DNA of 64,000 bases, taken from contig OZ025206.1 of the NCBI GenBank assembly GCA_964019055.1, positions 21,049,078-21,113,077 of the forward strand, given 5' to 3'. Every line of letters begins with the position of its first letter. The stretch's first letter is position 1. Positions 31,191 to 44,331 of this stretch are shown here, in pieces. The translations under genes were made by a program, and so were the position numbers. The DNA is from Anthopleura xanthogrammica (Eukaryota > Cnidaria > Anthozoa > Actiniaria > Actiniidae). The notes beneath the pieces were generated by a model. That model saw only the letters and a list, made by a program, of their open reading frames with translations, was not told the origin of the DNA and searched no databases.

Positions 31191-32826
31191 CAATTTGTCA
31201 CTGATACCGTCTTCATTCTTTCTTATCAACGTCTCTCAGAAATTTGCCCCGCCTATGCACACGTACAGCGTCTGTCTCTGAATCTAGCTGCATGTATTCT
31301 TAAATGTACACATGTAACTATTCCAGGTGGGCGGATCACATGACGTACTATTAATTCAATTTTGTGAAGGCCCGTTACAGACGCCGTTCTACGCATGTGC
31401 GGAGCTCGTGGTGATGAATTAAGTCAGGCAATAGAGTGGTGGGTAGTTTTATTTTGGTACGGGGCGCAAACACTACTAAGTTGGGCAGGAGTTGCCGCAT
31501 TAATATGCGATACTGGATCGAGCGTCACCTCATTCAGACGGCGCTCTTGTTATGTACCAAACTGTATATGAATTTTTAAACAAGTGAATTAGGCTCTGCA
31601 CAAGTTCGGGTACGTTCGTTACTCCGATCGCTGTGGAGTCGAATATAGGGATCCGAATTCAATTTGTAGGTCAAAGCAAAATGATTTCAACGTCCCGAGG
31701 ATGGAACCTATTGTTTTGCCCTCCAAATTGGGCTGCATTCCTACGTGCTGCAAGAGGTCTATATAGAAATGGGGTATATACAGATACAAGAGGTATATGT
31801 AATTACACTATTTATATCAGCAGGCCCGTAAAAAGGATAAACCTCGTTGGATTGGCTCCAAATCGTGTAGAGAGACAAAGAACAGCAGCAAGAACACACA
31901 GGCAAAAATTGGTAAGCAAACTTTTTACCTTTGCAAACTTTTGTAGTGACTACAAAAATCACTTAATTAGTTATTCTTACGATACATAATTCCACATACT
32001 TTCCTTTGTAATAAGGTACAAAAACATTGCTTGGGCTTCCTGTGCACTGAGTTGGGGGAGGGAGGGACACAAGAAGCTCAAGTATACCTTATTGGTGCTC
32101 GATATTTATAAACTAATTACACCGAAAATTATAAGTAAAATATAAGATACAACCAGTTTTATCCTATCCTTAATGACTATTTTTTTCCAAGACTGTGGCC
32201 GGCCTGGAATGCTCTGGTAGAAATTAGCCTCTGGCCGCTCAGGAGGCGGAAGTACCCCCTTGGTGCTCGATGTATACATTACACTGAAATTATATATACA
32301 ATATCCAATTTCGTTTTCAGAGCTCAGAACCGAGTCAAAACTAATATATGTAATAATGTCAAGCTAATCAAAAGTTCAGCAGTGAAACACGGAAATTAGA
32401 TTAGACTAAACTCTAAGTTGACTATAACCAGTTAACAGTAAGAATTGGTCACGCTATCGTGCACGAACGGGCATTTTGCGTGCCCTCAATCAGCTTTATG
32501 AATCTCCTGAACTGCTCTCAACTTGGTTTGTCCGATAGCTCATGGCAAAAACAGATACAGAACTAATTCCATAGTGCATTCTTACAAAGTTAAAATGTAT
32601 AACTTGTGCGTCATCTTGCTTGCAATGACATGATTACGTTGGCAAATCCGCTAATAGCGATCTTAGGAAACCCCATGTCAGAACGAATCTATTTCAGTTT
32701 AATGATTGGTGCTTAAGACGATCGGCTTAAATCCGACTACGGGTGGCGCAATGGAGACGCCCAAAAACTGGGAGGAGCATCAGCTATGGAATTTAACCAG
32801 TCCAGTCATGAATGCCTTCCATCAAT

Positions 32827-33025
32827 TCATTTGATCGTGCCGACTATGAGTCTTTTGGTCACTCCTTGTGTACCCTTTGTATTAATGTTGTCATTCATTT
32901 GATCGTGCCGTCTAAAAGTCTTTTGGTCACTCTTTGTGGACTCTTCGTATTAATGTTGTCATTCATTTGATCGTGCCGACTGTTAGCCTTTTGGTCACTC
33001 CTTGTGGACGCTTCGTATTAACGTT
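32827..33025. repeat. Three tandem copies of a 68-bp unit
   Basis: TCATTTGATCGTGCCG recurs at 32827, 32895 and 32963, each followed by 'cttttggtcactc' and 'cgtattaa(t/c)gtt'. Copies differ at about one base in ten. No coding function is visible. Confidence 0.85.
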
Positions 33026-33760
33026 TCCCATTCAATTTTTCTTGTCATTGTCTTAAGAATTCTTTTGCTTTCCCGGTAACGCTTGAGAAATTATATATAT
33101 ATTTTTTCGTAATTTGTCGTCAGATTCAGTACAAACGTTTCTTCAAGTAATTCATTCTTCAAAGTTTTGCATAATATAAAAGAACTAAAGATCACATTTC
33201 AGAACTGTTAGACGATATTCTGCATGACTTTAGATCAATTTTAGTGTCTTCCTAAAGCCGAGGTAAAACTTTGGCGATTTAAAAATTTCACGAATATTTA
33301 CAGACGCTTCCATCCATGAACTAGATTATCCGACGAGAGTTATATATATTTCTGGAAGCTTGATTCAGACAATCCGGACTTGTGTGGTAATTTTGATTTC
33401 TTCTTACACCCTATAGTAGTTTTAATGCTGATAACGATGATTGGGTCTTAGATTTTTTTCTTCTTGTTCACTTGTTGTTCTTGTGCATGTTGACGTGTCA
33501 TGTACCCTCTATTATCAGGAAAACAGGGGCTCTGGATTGGGCGTGTTGTTGGCCGGGTTCTCCTAGGCCTGTTTTCCTTCCACCACAACAATCAAAATTT
33601 CCAAATTGTAGTTCGATCATCAAGCGAGAGCCACAAGGTTCTTTAGCCACTTCGCTATTATAGTGATACCCGCCTTTACTAAACAAGTACGATTTTACCA
33701 TAAGTTTTATACCAGTTTGCATGACTGCCTCTTTTAAATTGTGCCGGATCACTTTTTTTA

Positions 33761-36700
33761 TTACCAATCTTGTTTAGGCGCTAACTTTCCCAAAAATATA
33801 TTCAACTTCTTTCCACCAGCTGCAAATGTTGCATAAAAGAAAGCTTTCTTGCGAGTGAACTCAGACTTTTGGCCAAGAATACCACACTCCATGACCACGT
33901 GAAACAGCTCAGGACTTTGAGTAGCACCATCGACAGATCTTTTCTGATTGCAAACAGACAAGTTCTGCAGTGGATGACAGTTAAGATGACGGGTTTGAAC
34001 TTTCACGACAAACCTCTTGTTGGTGTTTGGACTTGGACCACCTCCTCCTGATTTCACGGCAGTGTTTGATGGCTTGACATCAACAGTTATGCAGTACTGC
34101 TCTGTCAGAGCTGAACACAAAGCTTTGTGTTTTTCCCAATGTCTTTCCTGACAGGCCGAGTTGCAGTATGTTGCTATTTTGCACCTTGAGCACCTTAAGA
34201 GATTCATTGTCTTATGACAAAATCCACACTCTGCCTTCACTGATTCCTTCATTTCCTCTGGATGGAACGTTTTATCGTTACCTTTTATCGTGTTGTCATC
34301 GCCACAATTAGGAGGTTTCGACTCAACCTTGGTCTTTCCTTTCTGATTTTTCTTCCCTTTCTTCCGATTTCTTGCGCCTGAGTTTGGTTCCGCATCACAT
34401 GGGACATTGTCCGCAAGCCCAGGTCCGCTGTTATCCCTCACAGTATTTGACTTTATACTGACATCACCAGAGGAGTTGATTCCCGTGTGAATACCACCGC
34501 ATTTGTTGCTGTAAATATCGTTTTTCTTGAAGGTGGCTTTTGTGGCATCCACTGCCCCAATTCCATAGAAGCCATTCTCGAATATGTAGTTTTCTTTTAT
34601 TTTCACCAGACAATTCTTTAAAAAAATTCCAAAGGCAAGGTTGTGGTAGATACGATTGCGTTTTATTACCACCATTTTTCCCGTCGTCTCTTCAATGAAG
34701 ATTCCTTCTTTGTTGTTTTCGTATATACTGTTTTCGGTTATTTCACACTTACCGGCAGACGGGCCTACATTGATGCCGCGGTATCCATTGGCGTACACCT
34801 CATTGTCAATAGCAACAAGGCAACCACCTTCACGAACTTCAATTCCAGCTTGCCGATTGTTGTGTACCCGACATGATTTCATTGTCAGATGAGAGCCTTC
34901 TCCTTGGCATAGGATACCTTCTCCGCCGCACTCTGCAATTTCACAGCTCTCTATGTAACCAGTGCTTTCTCTTATGATTTGAATGCTTGGATTCCCAGTA
35001 ATACCAGACACCTCATCTTCTCCATATTTACCACTTCGGTCATGTGGCTTGCGTCCAGCGAGCTTTGCTGCAACACATCCAGGTCCACCATTACAATCTG
35101 GGTAATTGTCACAACAGCTGAAACCTCCAGATATTTTGCATTTAAGAAGATCAAGATATCCTTTATGTCTGCATACTATTCCTCCGCTATCTTTGGCAAA
35201 CACAATTCCTTCGGCGTAAAGACTACATCCGAATATACCCAAACTGTTGAACTTCAAAACGACATCTTTACTGAGAGCAACAAGCTGCAAGTCTTTGTCT
35301 AACATTGCTCCATTCAGGTCATAATATCCTTCAGTGAGAAGCAGTGTTTTGCCGCCTTCAAAGCCGTACATAAATGATCCAGCCAGCTGCGTAGAATTAC
35401 GAATAACTTTAAACGAAAGATTTGGAAACATCTCCTTGAAACGTTTTCCATTCGTGGCTGTTGGATCGACATACGCAGCAAGAGCAGCAGCAGCTTTCAT
35501 CCTTCCCTTCAGCTTCTCTCCTTGTGTTTTAGAAAGCTCGTACAAAGCCCATGCTTTTCTCATCAATGCCTTACTGTTCCTTTCCTCCAACTTTAAACAC
35601 AGCTCACAGTCAAGTAACGCTTCTTCTGGTTTCCCCAGCATCAATTTGCAATGAGCTCGATTGTTATACAGTCGAGGATCATCCTTGTTTTGTTCTATTG
35701 CATCAGTGTAAAGATCGATTGCCTCGTCGTACTTCTCTTGTCTAACAGCATCGTTACCCTTTTCTCTTAACTGGTTTGCCACTATTTCATTTTTTGCAGA
35801 TTCCAACTCTCTCCCTACATTGTTTGGAGGATTACTCTCCTGCCTTGCCATACAATGCGATATCAATTTGAATTCAAGATTTTTCAACGGAATATCAAAG
35901 TGTTTCAGGTAGTCAAGCTTTTCTTCTGCTAGTTCCTCTAACTGTGTCATCACCTTTAATTTAGAATCCTGTAGCTCCATTGCTTCAACTTTCTGATGAC
36001 AAACGCTGAAATACAGCGAGGCCTCGTTGAGAAGCATAGCAGACTCTTCCGTGTAAAATACTTCCTGTCGAAGCGCATCATTTTTCTGAGAATTCTGGAT
36101 CAAGTACTTCTGCAAGACAGAAGCATGAGCACCAAGTTTCCCCCATAAATGTAATGAAGGGAGATTCTCTTGGCTGAAGACAGAATCCCCTTCAAAGCTT
36201 TTACAGACTTTAAACGGTGACCTTGCGTTAGCAAACGCGTGACACAGCATCCTACAAGCACACAAGAGGACATCTTTCAGGTGTTCTGGACTGATTCTAC
36301 TTCTGATTACCTCTTGCACAAGTCGATGGACACTGAAGGAGTTATCTGTGAATGTTTGGAACAGCGAGAACTTGGTCAACACACTCACTATGTCAGTAAT
36401 TCCAAATGATGTGGAAAGGCAATTTATAAAATCTTCATTATTTACTGGAGGCAAGCCTTGGTTGATGATCTCTTGTGGGATATCATCGGGCGATAGGAAC
36501 GCGGACACTTCCATAACAAGAGCTGCTGCCTGGCCAATACCATATTCTTCAGACAGCCGAGACACATATTCAAAGTTTAGCTGCCATGTGGTATGCACAG
36601 CAATCCTGTCCTTGGACGTGTCTTGAACAGGATAATGAGCTTTGGATCTCTTTAATATCTGCAACTTTTGCTTCTTATACTGATCTAAGTATTGGGCAAA

Positions 36701-39393
36701 TGATATTTCTTTTTTGTTCTTGATAAAGGCTGCAGCTTGGTCCAGAGCCAAAGGAAGGGTGCCCAATTCTAAAACCAGTTCGCGAATGACTACGTCATCT
36801 TGAGTGCCTGCTCTATCAGTTCTCATCTTAATAAACTCAACGCTTTCATCTTCTGAAAGATTTTTCAATTCAATGCAGTTTTCCGCTGAAAAATCAGAAA
36901 TCTCTTCTTCTAGAAGATGTTTTTCTCTTCTCGTAGTAATTATAAGATATCCTTCAGCTTGTCGTTTCCAGTGGCCACCAATAAGTTTTAACATATCTTC
37001 TGAAAGCTCAAGTTCATCCAGATTGTCAATCACCAGACACCAGTACTGTTTTCTTTGCTGTAGCCAACTTAGTGTTTTTGACAACGTTTCTTGGAAATCT
37101 TCATCAAAGGTCCCTATCTGCCGAGCCATTTCCCTGATGGAAAGATCAAACAGACTTTTACTTTCACCTGATATCCAGAAAACACCACCACTGTAGACTT
37201 CTTTGTTTCTCCAAATGTGTTCAATAGCAAGTGAGGTTTTTCCAGTTCCACCAAGTCCATACACAGCTGTCATACTGCATGGAGCAGATTTATTCTTTAA
37301 TGGCTTGTTGAGAATTTCCAGCTCATCAACACGGCCATGGAAACACGGGATACGATTGGGAGCTTGGAATGTAATGATTGCTTCTTGACTGCCTCGGGTT
37401 TCTATTGCAGTTTCCAAGATCTGTACTCTTGTTTCCAGAGAAGCGTGCTCCTCGTCTCTTTTGTCAACTGTTTTTGTTAGCGTCTCTTGGTTCTTTTCCA
37501 TACTGTCAAGTTCAGTTGCAATATTTTGTTGATTAACTTTAAAAGCTCCCAAACCACCAGCAACAGCAGATGTTTCATCGCGTAACTCCTCTACTCTTTG
37601 GCTGAGATTGTCTTGCGATTCTTTCAAAGAATCCAAAGTCTTTTTGGTCTGTTCTTTGTAATTTTCAAGGGCTTCCTGGACACTTTGCAAACCATTACTT
37701 ATTTGAAGGACTTCATTTGCTGGGGTTTTTGTGAGATGTTTTACATTTTCATTCAGCTGGGCAACTTCTGTCTCGATCAACTTGACTAGGGCTGCGTCCA
37801 CAAAGTTACCCATACAAAGTTGTAACCCTGAAAATAAAACAACATTGAGTAAAGAATGCTAAAAATGGGAAATTTTAGGGACCAACCTAAACCTTGCCAA
37901 TCATACCTTTTGTTTCCCAGTCTTGAAGCTCATCGGTTATTCGCTTCTCTTCAGCAGGAGACAAGGTTAGGGTTCGTACAAGAGACTCCATCTGTTGGAA
38001 ACACTTTGAAAATTTTGTTCCATTCCAATGTCCAAAGTTACAATGTCCCCATTCGTTCCTGACGTCTTTCCTGACATCGCTGGACAACCCTTGAACTGCA
38101 GAAGAAAATACACTAGCAGAAGAGAGGATACCAAGTACAGCAGATAAATCACAAGTATCATCAAAACCTGTCAAAAGACGAAGAGAAATAAATAGAAAGT
38201 AGACTTAAGCGTGAATTATCGACAACTAATACTTCTTCACTCCTTCAGTGCACTTTGGACACTGGAGCTTTTGAAGACCTCTGGCAAACAAGGTATGCAT
38301 ATGCACTCTTATTTACTCCCACCAAGCAGAAAGCAAACTTCTAATATTTACCTAGATAATGGCGTGCAATGAAGGATCAGAGAGCCGGGCAGCATCACCC
38401 AAAGAAGACGGCTGAAATTTTAGTTACCGGTATGCTTTTAAAAACCATAAAAAAATTATAAAATCCTGACAAGGTGTCCGGTGCACGCACGAACCGACCA
38501 ATGACAACGCGCTTCCATGCTTAGCCAAGCGGTCCTATAGCTCAAAGTCTCTTCCCAATAAAAACACGCGTTCCAAAAAATTTAGGACAACTGAACAACA
38601 ATCCTTTTCGTACTTAGTTTTTCGTAAAGCCGGGAAACATGCTTAATATCTGCATTCCCCAACCTCCTGATTGAGAATGCCAATTACTTCCACCTCCAAG
38701 TCGTAGAGGCAGTGTTATACTGGCATTGCCATCCATGCAATATCAATGTTTTTTGTCGCACCAAGCTAGTAAGTACAATCTTTCTCTCGAACTCTTCGCA
38801 AGAGAGAAAATTGGTTGTTGTGTGAGTAATAAACGCGAGAAAAATGTGCTTTACAACTTGCAGCAATGCAACTATGTTGCACGATCTGAACTTCTTTTTG
38901 AAAGATTCCATCGAGTCAACAGTTACTAAAGTTAATGCTATAAGTAATCTCACTGTTGATTAATTTCCCCTCAATAAATCACTCGTAAATTCGTAAAACA
39001 TCAAAGAACCTGAACGTAGGACTTGAATAAAAATTATAACCAAAGTGAACATTTTCTTACCTGTGAATTTAGCCATGAAAGGCTGCAAGTATAGCTTAGC
39101 CAAGTCAACTTCAGATTTAACATCGTAGTCATAACGACGAGTTTTCTTCTTGTGTGTTGCTTCATTGCTGTTGATGTTGCCATAATTCAAATTGCTGCAC
39201 TTTCCATCTTTAAGTAAGTGTTTTGCGTGACTTTGCTTGTCTATACTTTGGGTGGTTGTCAGATGAGTGTAATGCTTGATCAGCTCTGATTCAACGAAAT
39301 CTCGTAAAGCTGGGAGGAGGACTTTGTTGAGACAAATACCGGTCACAAGCCATCTTTTCTGATCATCTCTTAGGTTAAGACTACTCCCACTTC
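33761..39393 (-). CDS. HEPN-like / NB-ARC STAND ATPase / TPR / beta-helix / MYND protein (5' end not found)
   Basis: Three phase-compatible exons: 39393-39061, 38167-37907 and 37827-33761. The first exon enters at phase 1, so an upstream start exon is missing. Exons 1-2 encode a helical domain (WLVTGICLNKVLLPALRDF to ELQDWETKG) with the HEPN signature R-N-E-W-G-H (38060-38043). Numbered from Met at 37813, exon 3 holds a coiled coil (about 10-150), an NB-ARC-type ATPase with Walker A GLGGTGKT (K192), Walker B CLVIDNLDEL (D263), TTRR sensor and LPLAL motif, a winged-helix/helical region, three TPRs (about 675-790), a right-handed beta-helix with repeated GI-x-N/H phrases (about 850-1140), a Lys-rich linker and a MYND finger CGFC...CSRC...YC...C...H...C (about 1195-1235). 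STAND proteins are nucleotide-switched signalling hubs, and HEPN domains are often RNases. A sensor-effector role in innate immunity is inferred. Confidence 0.85.
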
Positions 39394-41653
39394 CTGGAAT
39401 TTTAGAAACAAAGAAATAAGCACAGTGAATTATTAATAAACTTTATCAACTCTCAGTGAACTTATAGAGGATATTTCATGCATGGGAACCCTAATATGAA
39501 ATTTATATTCGATTCTTTGGCTTGATACTTTACTTTGAATCAGCGTTAAATTCTGTGTGAAGAGCGTTCTTGGAAAGCTTTTTACTTCATTTTTAGAAGT
39601 AAGACTATGTTTTAAAACGGTGCCAACACGAATTTTAAAAGTAAGCTTAATGAAGCTTCTAAAAATAGTCAAAATCTCGGACCTGATAATAGAAGCTCTA
39701 AGCATCACTTGTAGTGTCTGTTCATTTGGGCTTGTTGCGCTATTCTTCTACAAACTCAGTGCTTATCTTTCTATTACAAATAATTTTTTCTTTTTTATCT
39801 TTTCTTTTTGGTCAGTTTTGAAACTTTCGTTTACCAGCTGGGATTCCTGGGACCAGCGACGGGACTGGTACGCTGGTAATTCGCGAACGATCACATGCCG
39901 AATCGTTTCCGAAAGGCACGGACGCGTCTTCGGAAAGCGCGCGAAATTGAAAGGATACTTTGTTCATAAACGAAACGAAAAAAGAAAATTAAGAAAAACC
40001 CCAACGATTGTACTCAATAAGGTTTTCAGAAGGAGTTGTGGCGAAAAAGCCGGACCGTGAATTTGAGGTTAGTAAATTCCAGTTTGTCTTTATATAAACC
40101 ATTTGTGATCATTGGCATTGTATTATGTATTATAGTATAGCTTGCATCCTTTAAAATGGTTATTTTTACAAGAGGAACTACAAGATGTTCGTTCTCCGTA
40201 CCTCAACCTAACTTGATTCACGTTTACACTCTGCGAAAGTAAACTGATTAAAAGCGTTTGATTGAATATTATTTGATTCTAAAAGTAAAGCCGTCTTTCT
40301 CAGGCTGTGTTGGTTAACATGAACTGGAACCTCGGGCTGCAGGAACGCAAACCGCCTGCCATTTTAAAACCTCAGTGTGGAATTCACCATTGAGGTTAAA
40401 AGATTGATAAAGTTATCTGAAATTTTTGAATTTTTCTTATTTCATTAAGTTGTAAAAAAAAAAAAAACAACAAAAACAACATCAAAATGAAAACAACAAA
40501 ACAAAACTAAAAACAACAAAGGCAACAATAAATTAAAGGAGCGGAGGACTATCATAGAGAAAAAAATTGATTTTTGAAAGGTTTAAAAGACATTATATGC
40601 ATTGTGACCTTCCTCTTCTCTCTCACCTGTAGTGTCAGGGAAACGTCAGGGGCTTTTTCTTTCAGGGAATTGTTTATCTGGTCAAGGAAATTCAGATATC
40701 AACCAGGGAAAAAGCCATAATTATAGTAAATTTTGCAGTTCAAGGGACCGATCATTTATTACGTCACGGGGGCGGGGGTGATGATTTTAGAGGGGGGTAC
40801 AATTTTCAAAATCAACTGAAAGTGGGGGGCATTGTTTTGCAATTTCAAGATACTGGGGGGGGGGAGGGTACAGTTTTAGGTTTTATGCTATCATGCAGCC
40901 CAGCAACTTTTGTAAAAACAAGGGAAAATTTTTCCTGAATAAGGATGAAGAAGGGGTACATTTCTAATTGAAATATATTTACTGAGGGGTACAAATTGTA
41001 ATTTTTTTTTTAGAAAACCACTGCCCACCCCTTGCAACACTTTTAAATTGCTAAACTAACTATTGCTATTAAATAATTATGTCCAAATATGAAAGCCTCA
41101 AAGATACTATCCAATAATTGTTGTTTTAAGCCTATTGTAGTTTAAAGTTTTGTGACATCAAAATTAAATTGTTATTAGAAATATTTTATACTGGAATGTA
41201 ACATTTTTGTATTGGGTTGCTTGTGGAATGTAAAAATGAAAGGTCTGCACTTGGCCTGCATGCAATTCCACACACTAAGCTAGTACCCTAAATTTAGCAA
41301 AATCCTACAGGTTTTTTTCTTTTTAATTGATTTTGAGCTTGTCAAAATTAGTTATGTTATGATTTTTTGTTTGTTTTGTTAAAAAAGGTCAATAAAATTG
41401 TGTGGTTATCAAAATGTCTGGGAACCCTGTGGCAGAACTTTGAATTTTGATTAGCCCAGGCATATCTTCCTCCTGCCCAATTCCCTCATGTTTAAGATAT
41501 TAAGTAAATTCTTCATAGACAAACCTGTCGAGGCTGAGGGTGGTAGTAATGGGGGAATAAAAACTGTGCTTGTTGCCATTGGCCCAGATACAATGATATC
41601 ATATATATGGTTCAATGTTTACTTCTTGTCCTGAGAAGAAAAAATCAAACATG
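39394..41653. other. Upstream flank of the HEPN-STAND gene, no exon resolved
   Basis: The missing first exon of the HEPN-STAND gene should lie here or beyond, but no minus-strand ATG with a suitable donor could be chosen. An A-rich run (about 40450-40530) and a repeat with 'ggggggtacaattttcaaaatcaac' and 'gggggggggagggtacagtttta' (about 40740-41030) occupy part of it. A plus-strand open frame of 167 codons at 39557 has no domain. Confidence 0.45.
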
Positions 41654-44220
41654 TTAAGAGGCAGTCCGTGTAAGGATCGAGCAAAGTTGGAAATGGCTCA
41701 AAAATCGCCTATCCTCAAACTTTGCCTGAAGAAAGCCTATTATTTGCCCAGTACAATGGTGCAATTGGTTTTCCAAAAAAAACATTTTTCGATTTTTTAG
41801 AAGCGAATAACAAATTTCGCTATTTGAGGGGACGCGAGAGCGTGAAACTAGTGATTTTCAAAATTCGCTCATAGAAAAAGCAAAAGATCATTTGTAACCA
41901 AAGTTTGTACAAATACTTTTGTACTTTAGAACTGTTAGCTGAACTTTATTTTTTTTAATTTTGACTAAATTTATTGGGAGATAATCGTCCTTGAATACGG
42001 CATACTTTCGCCTCTCTTTTGGGAGTGTAAAATAGGCGAAGTTCAAACTGGTCAAAACCAAGGTAGTAGCCTGAAAAAAATAAAACCACTCATTTCCCCA
42101 GAAAGACCATTTATTCTACTAGCTTTTTCCGATTAAAAGTCCGCGGGCACTTGCTTTGTGTTGCGAGGGAACTTCTTTCTTACTAACCAACTTTCACGTT
42201 TTGACGGGTCGATCGTGCTCTGAATACATCCACGTAAGAAATAGTAAAAAAATTGTATAATTCAAAGAGACCATTGAAATGTCCCTAAAATTATCGTTGG
42301 AACTTGTGTGAATATAAATTGGTACATTTTTCTTTTGTCAGATTTAATTTTAGTAAAGTTAATAGTTGTTTTTAGTAGCTTTTCAGAGCCTAGCATCTTA
42401 CGAGCTAAATTATGCAAATTACCTGTTTTGTTTACTTGCTCATTTCTTTACGGCTTCAAGAGCCGATCACAGATAAAATAGTATAAAGGCTGTTCTCACA
42501 AAACCCACATCGTAATCAAGGTAGTTTTTTAAAGCTAAAGGGGCTAAAGCTCTGAATTTTAAAATTCTGAAAACCGAATTCAGGTTTCAGCGCTTGATAC
42601 GCGATCAAAATATCACTACTGAAGAATGAAACGGTGAACTTGCATTGAAACCTTTAGTCTAGTGAAAGTCACAACTACCAGAATTATTCATTTAAAATTC
42701 AAGATTTCCTTAGGTTTTGCATTTAGTAAACCCTATCCTATGTAATTCCTTAAACTGCTAGGGTGTTTTGTTAAGTTTTCGCTCTTCTTTCTCTTCTTCT
42801 CGATCTCCTTTGACTTCGACAGCGACTAATTAATATGATGTACAACAAGTAAACTTTTCGCTGGCAGCGGCCTGCAAAAACGGCTTTACCTCAGCTGGAA
42901 GAAGAATAAGAAAAAAATCCGACATCATATTAAAGATAGAGCAATTTGTCCACTCTGTCGTGAAATATAACCTTTCCTTCGTGGACTTGTTTCAAACTGC
43001 TCATTAACATATCCCAACGTCCACCCCCAGGGGATGGGTTTGATACTTTGACGAAAATGGCGAAGTGCGGGATAGGAGTTTTACTTTCTACCGAATGCGG
43101 CTCAAGCGTTCACAATGAAAAAGAAACCGTCGATATGCTAACCATAAGTCAATGCCAACGTAATATATCCGGCCATCTGAAAATGGTGAAACTAAAAGAC
43201 AAAGACATTGGGTCAGAAGGAGATCTCATTTGTTACAGAGCAGGTAAATATAAATTCGCCATTCAATGAATATGTAGTGCATTGAATGAATCTTAACCAG
43301 TGATTATGCATTACAAACAGGGATCTTCGATGCATTGGCTAATCAAAACATGATTGTATGCCCCAAACATCGCGATTCTCTTGGAATTTACTGGCGAGGT
43401 CGTCTTGTTAACTGCCAGATTCCACAGTCTTCAGCTGCGCACTCTATAAAGGGAGCTAAGGGAGACAGAAGTGTAAACAAGGCTGCTTCTTTATTTATTT
43501 GGAACGAAACTTCAGTCCTAGTTCCAGTTGGATCAGGTACCTAATGCATATATAAATTTTATATTTCATCAATTGGCATCTTTATAACCTTTTATTTCAG
43601 TAGAGAAAACATAAATATGAAAATAATGAAAAACGTTGAGTTGTACATATCATACAAACATATAAAATTTATCCCTCATTAAAGTTCATGATGATTATAA
43701 TAAAGCTTTTTGTTTATTATTCAGCAATTTGTAGACGATGTCGAGAAAAATTTGCGGCACAAATAAAGGTGTTACAGGAACAGGTTAGTATGCGATATTT
43801 AACCGTAAACAAACTAAAAATTTCCAGAGGTAGTTACAGAAAAAAAATAATTATTAGAGCAAATAATTCATCATTGCAGCCCCGCATTCCTCCAAATCCC
43901 CGTCCCTCTTTTTCCGCAGGCGTCTAACTTGTTTAAGTATCACCTTTAAAAAAATTACGAAAGTTAATGGTTAGTTTGCTTTTCCTGCTCAAGGTTACAG
44001 ATTGTGGGCCAACGTTGTTTTAGAATTATTTGTCCTAGCTAAGGGAAGTACGTTTTCGTATTGGGTTGGGGAGGGGGGGGGGGGGGGGGGAGGGCTAGTG
44101 ATTCACAGAAAACTATTTAAAAAATGGTTTCCCTCCCCCTTAGATTCAGTAAGACCCTCTTTTTAAGTTGAGCCTCACTGGCCTCGACAAAAGTTAAAAT
44201 TTGTACTGATGACCCTGCCC
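41654..44220 (+). repeat. Left terminal inverted repeat, about 2.57 kb
   Basis: It is the reverse complement of 48226-50815. It includes a mirror copy of the transposase promoter region and first three exons (43057-43243, 43321-43536, 43725-43783). The inner end has a poly(G) stretch at about 44071-44090, longer than in the right arm. Confidence 0.9.
43057..43783 (+). pseudogene. Mirror copy of transposase exons 1-3, no downstream exons
   Basis: The three exons (43057-43243, 43321-43536, 43725-43783) are identical in translation to exons 1-3 of the minus-strand transposase and keep their ATG and splice sites. No exon 4 follows on this strand. Beyond the arm lies the transposase 3' end in antisense. 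It is therefore a headpiece only, encoding the zinc-binding domain, unless spliced to something unrecognised. Transcription from it would run into the transposase gene head-on. Confidence 0.8.
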
Positions 44221-44331
44221 TCTGCAGCTTGTGGACGCGTACGTGGAATGAAATGCGTAATATAAAAGAAATGCTTGGAAAATTATTGTTGGGTTTCTAA
44301 TTAGCATTACAATTTACCATGACATTTCTAT

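Larger units (their letters stand above)
29121..33760. other. Long intergenic region, repeats only
   Basis: No supported gene was found. It holds the three-copy diverged repeat at about 30190-31190, the 68-bp triplicate at 32827-33025, and G/A-rich sequence at 29640-29800. A short basic open frame begins at 31681 and ends at a plausible donor (31911, GTAAGC), but no partner exon or domain is visible. The MYND-gene 3' untranslated region lies just below 33761. Confidence 0.45.

Noticed and set aside
31633..31989. Open frame of 118 codons, possibly an exon ending at a donor at 31911
   Set aside because: It has no homologous domain, no partner exon and no conserved context. It was left as intergenic.
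34643..37789. Many plus-strand frames of 60-130 codons under the HEPN-STAND gene
   Set aside because: They are shadows of the 4 kb minus-strand exon with no domains of their own.
39557..40060. Plus-strand frame of 167 codons with a hydrophobic stretch and basic tail
   Set aside because: It has no recognisable domain, no splice context, and lies antisense in the 5' region of the HEPN-STAND gene. It is probably chance.
43688..43927. The left-arm frames as independent genes
   Set aside because: They are the inverted mirror of transposase exons and their intron read-through, so they were annotated as a headless copy instead.
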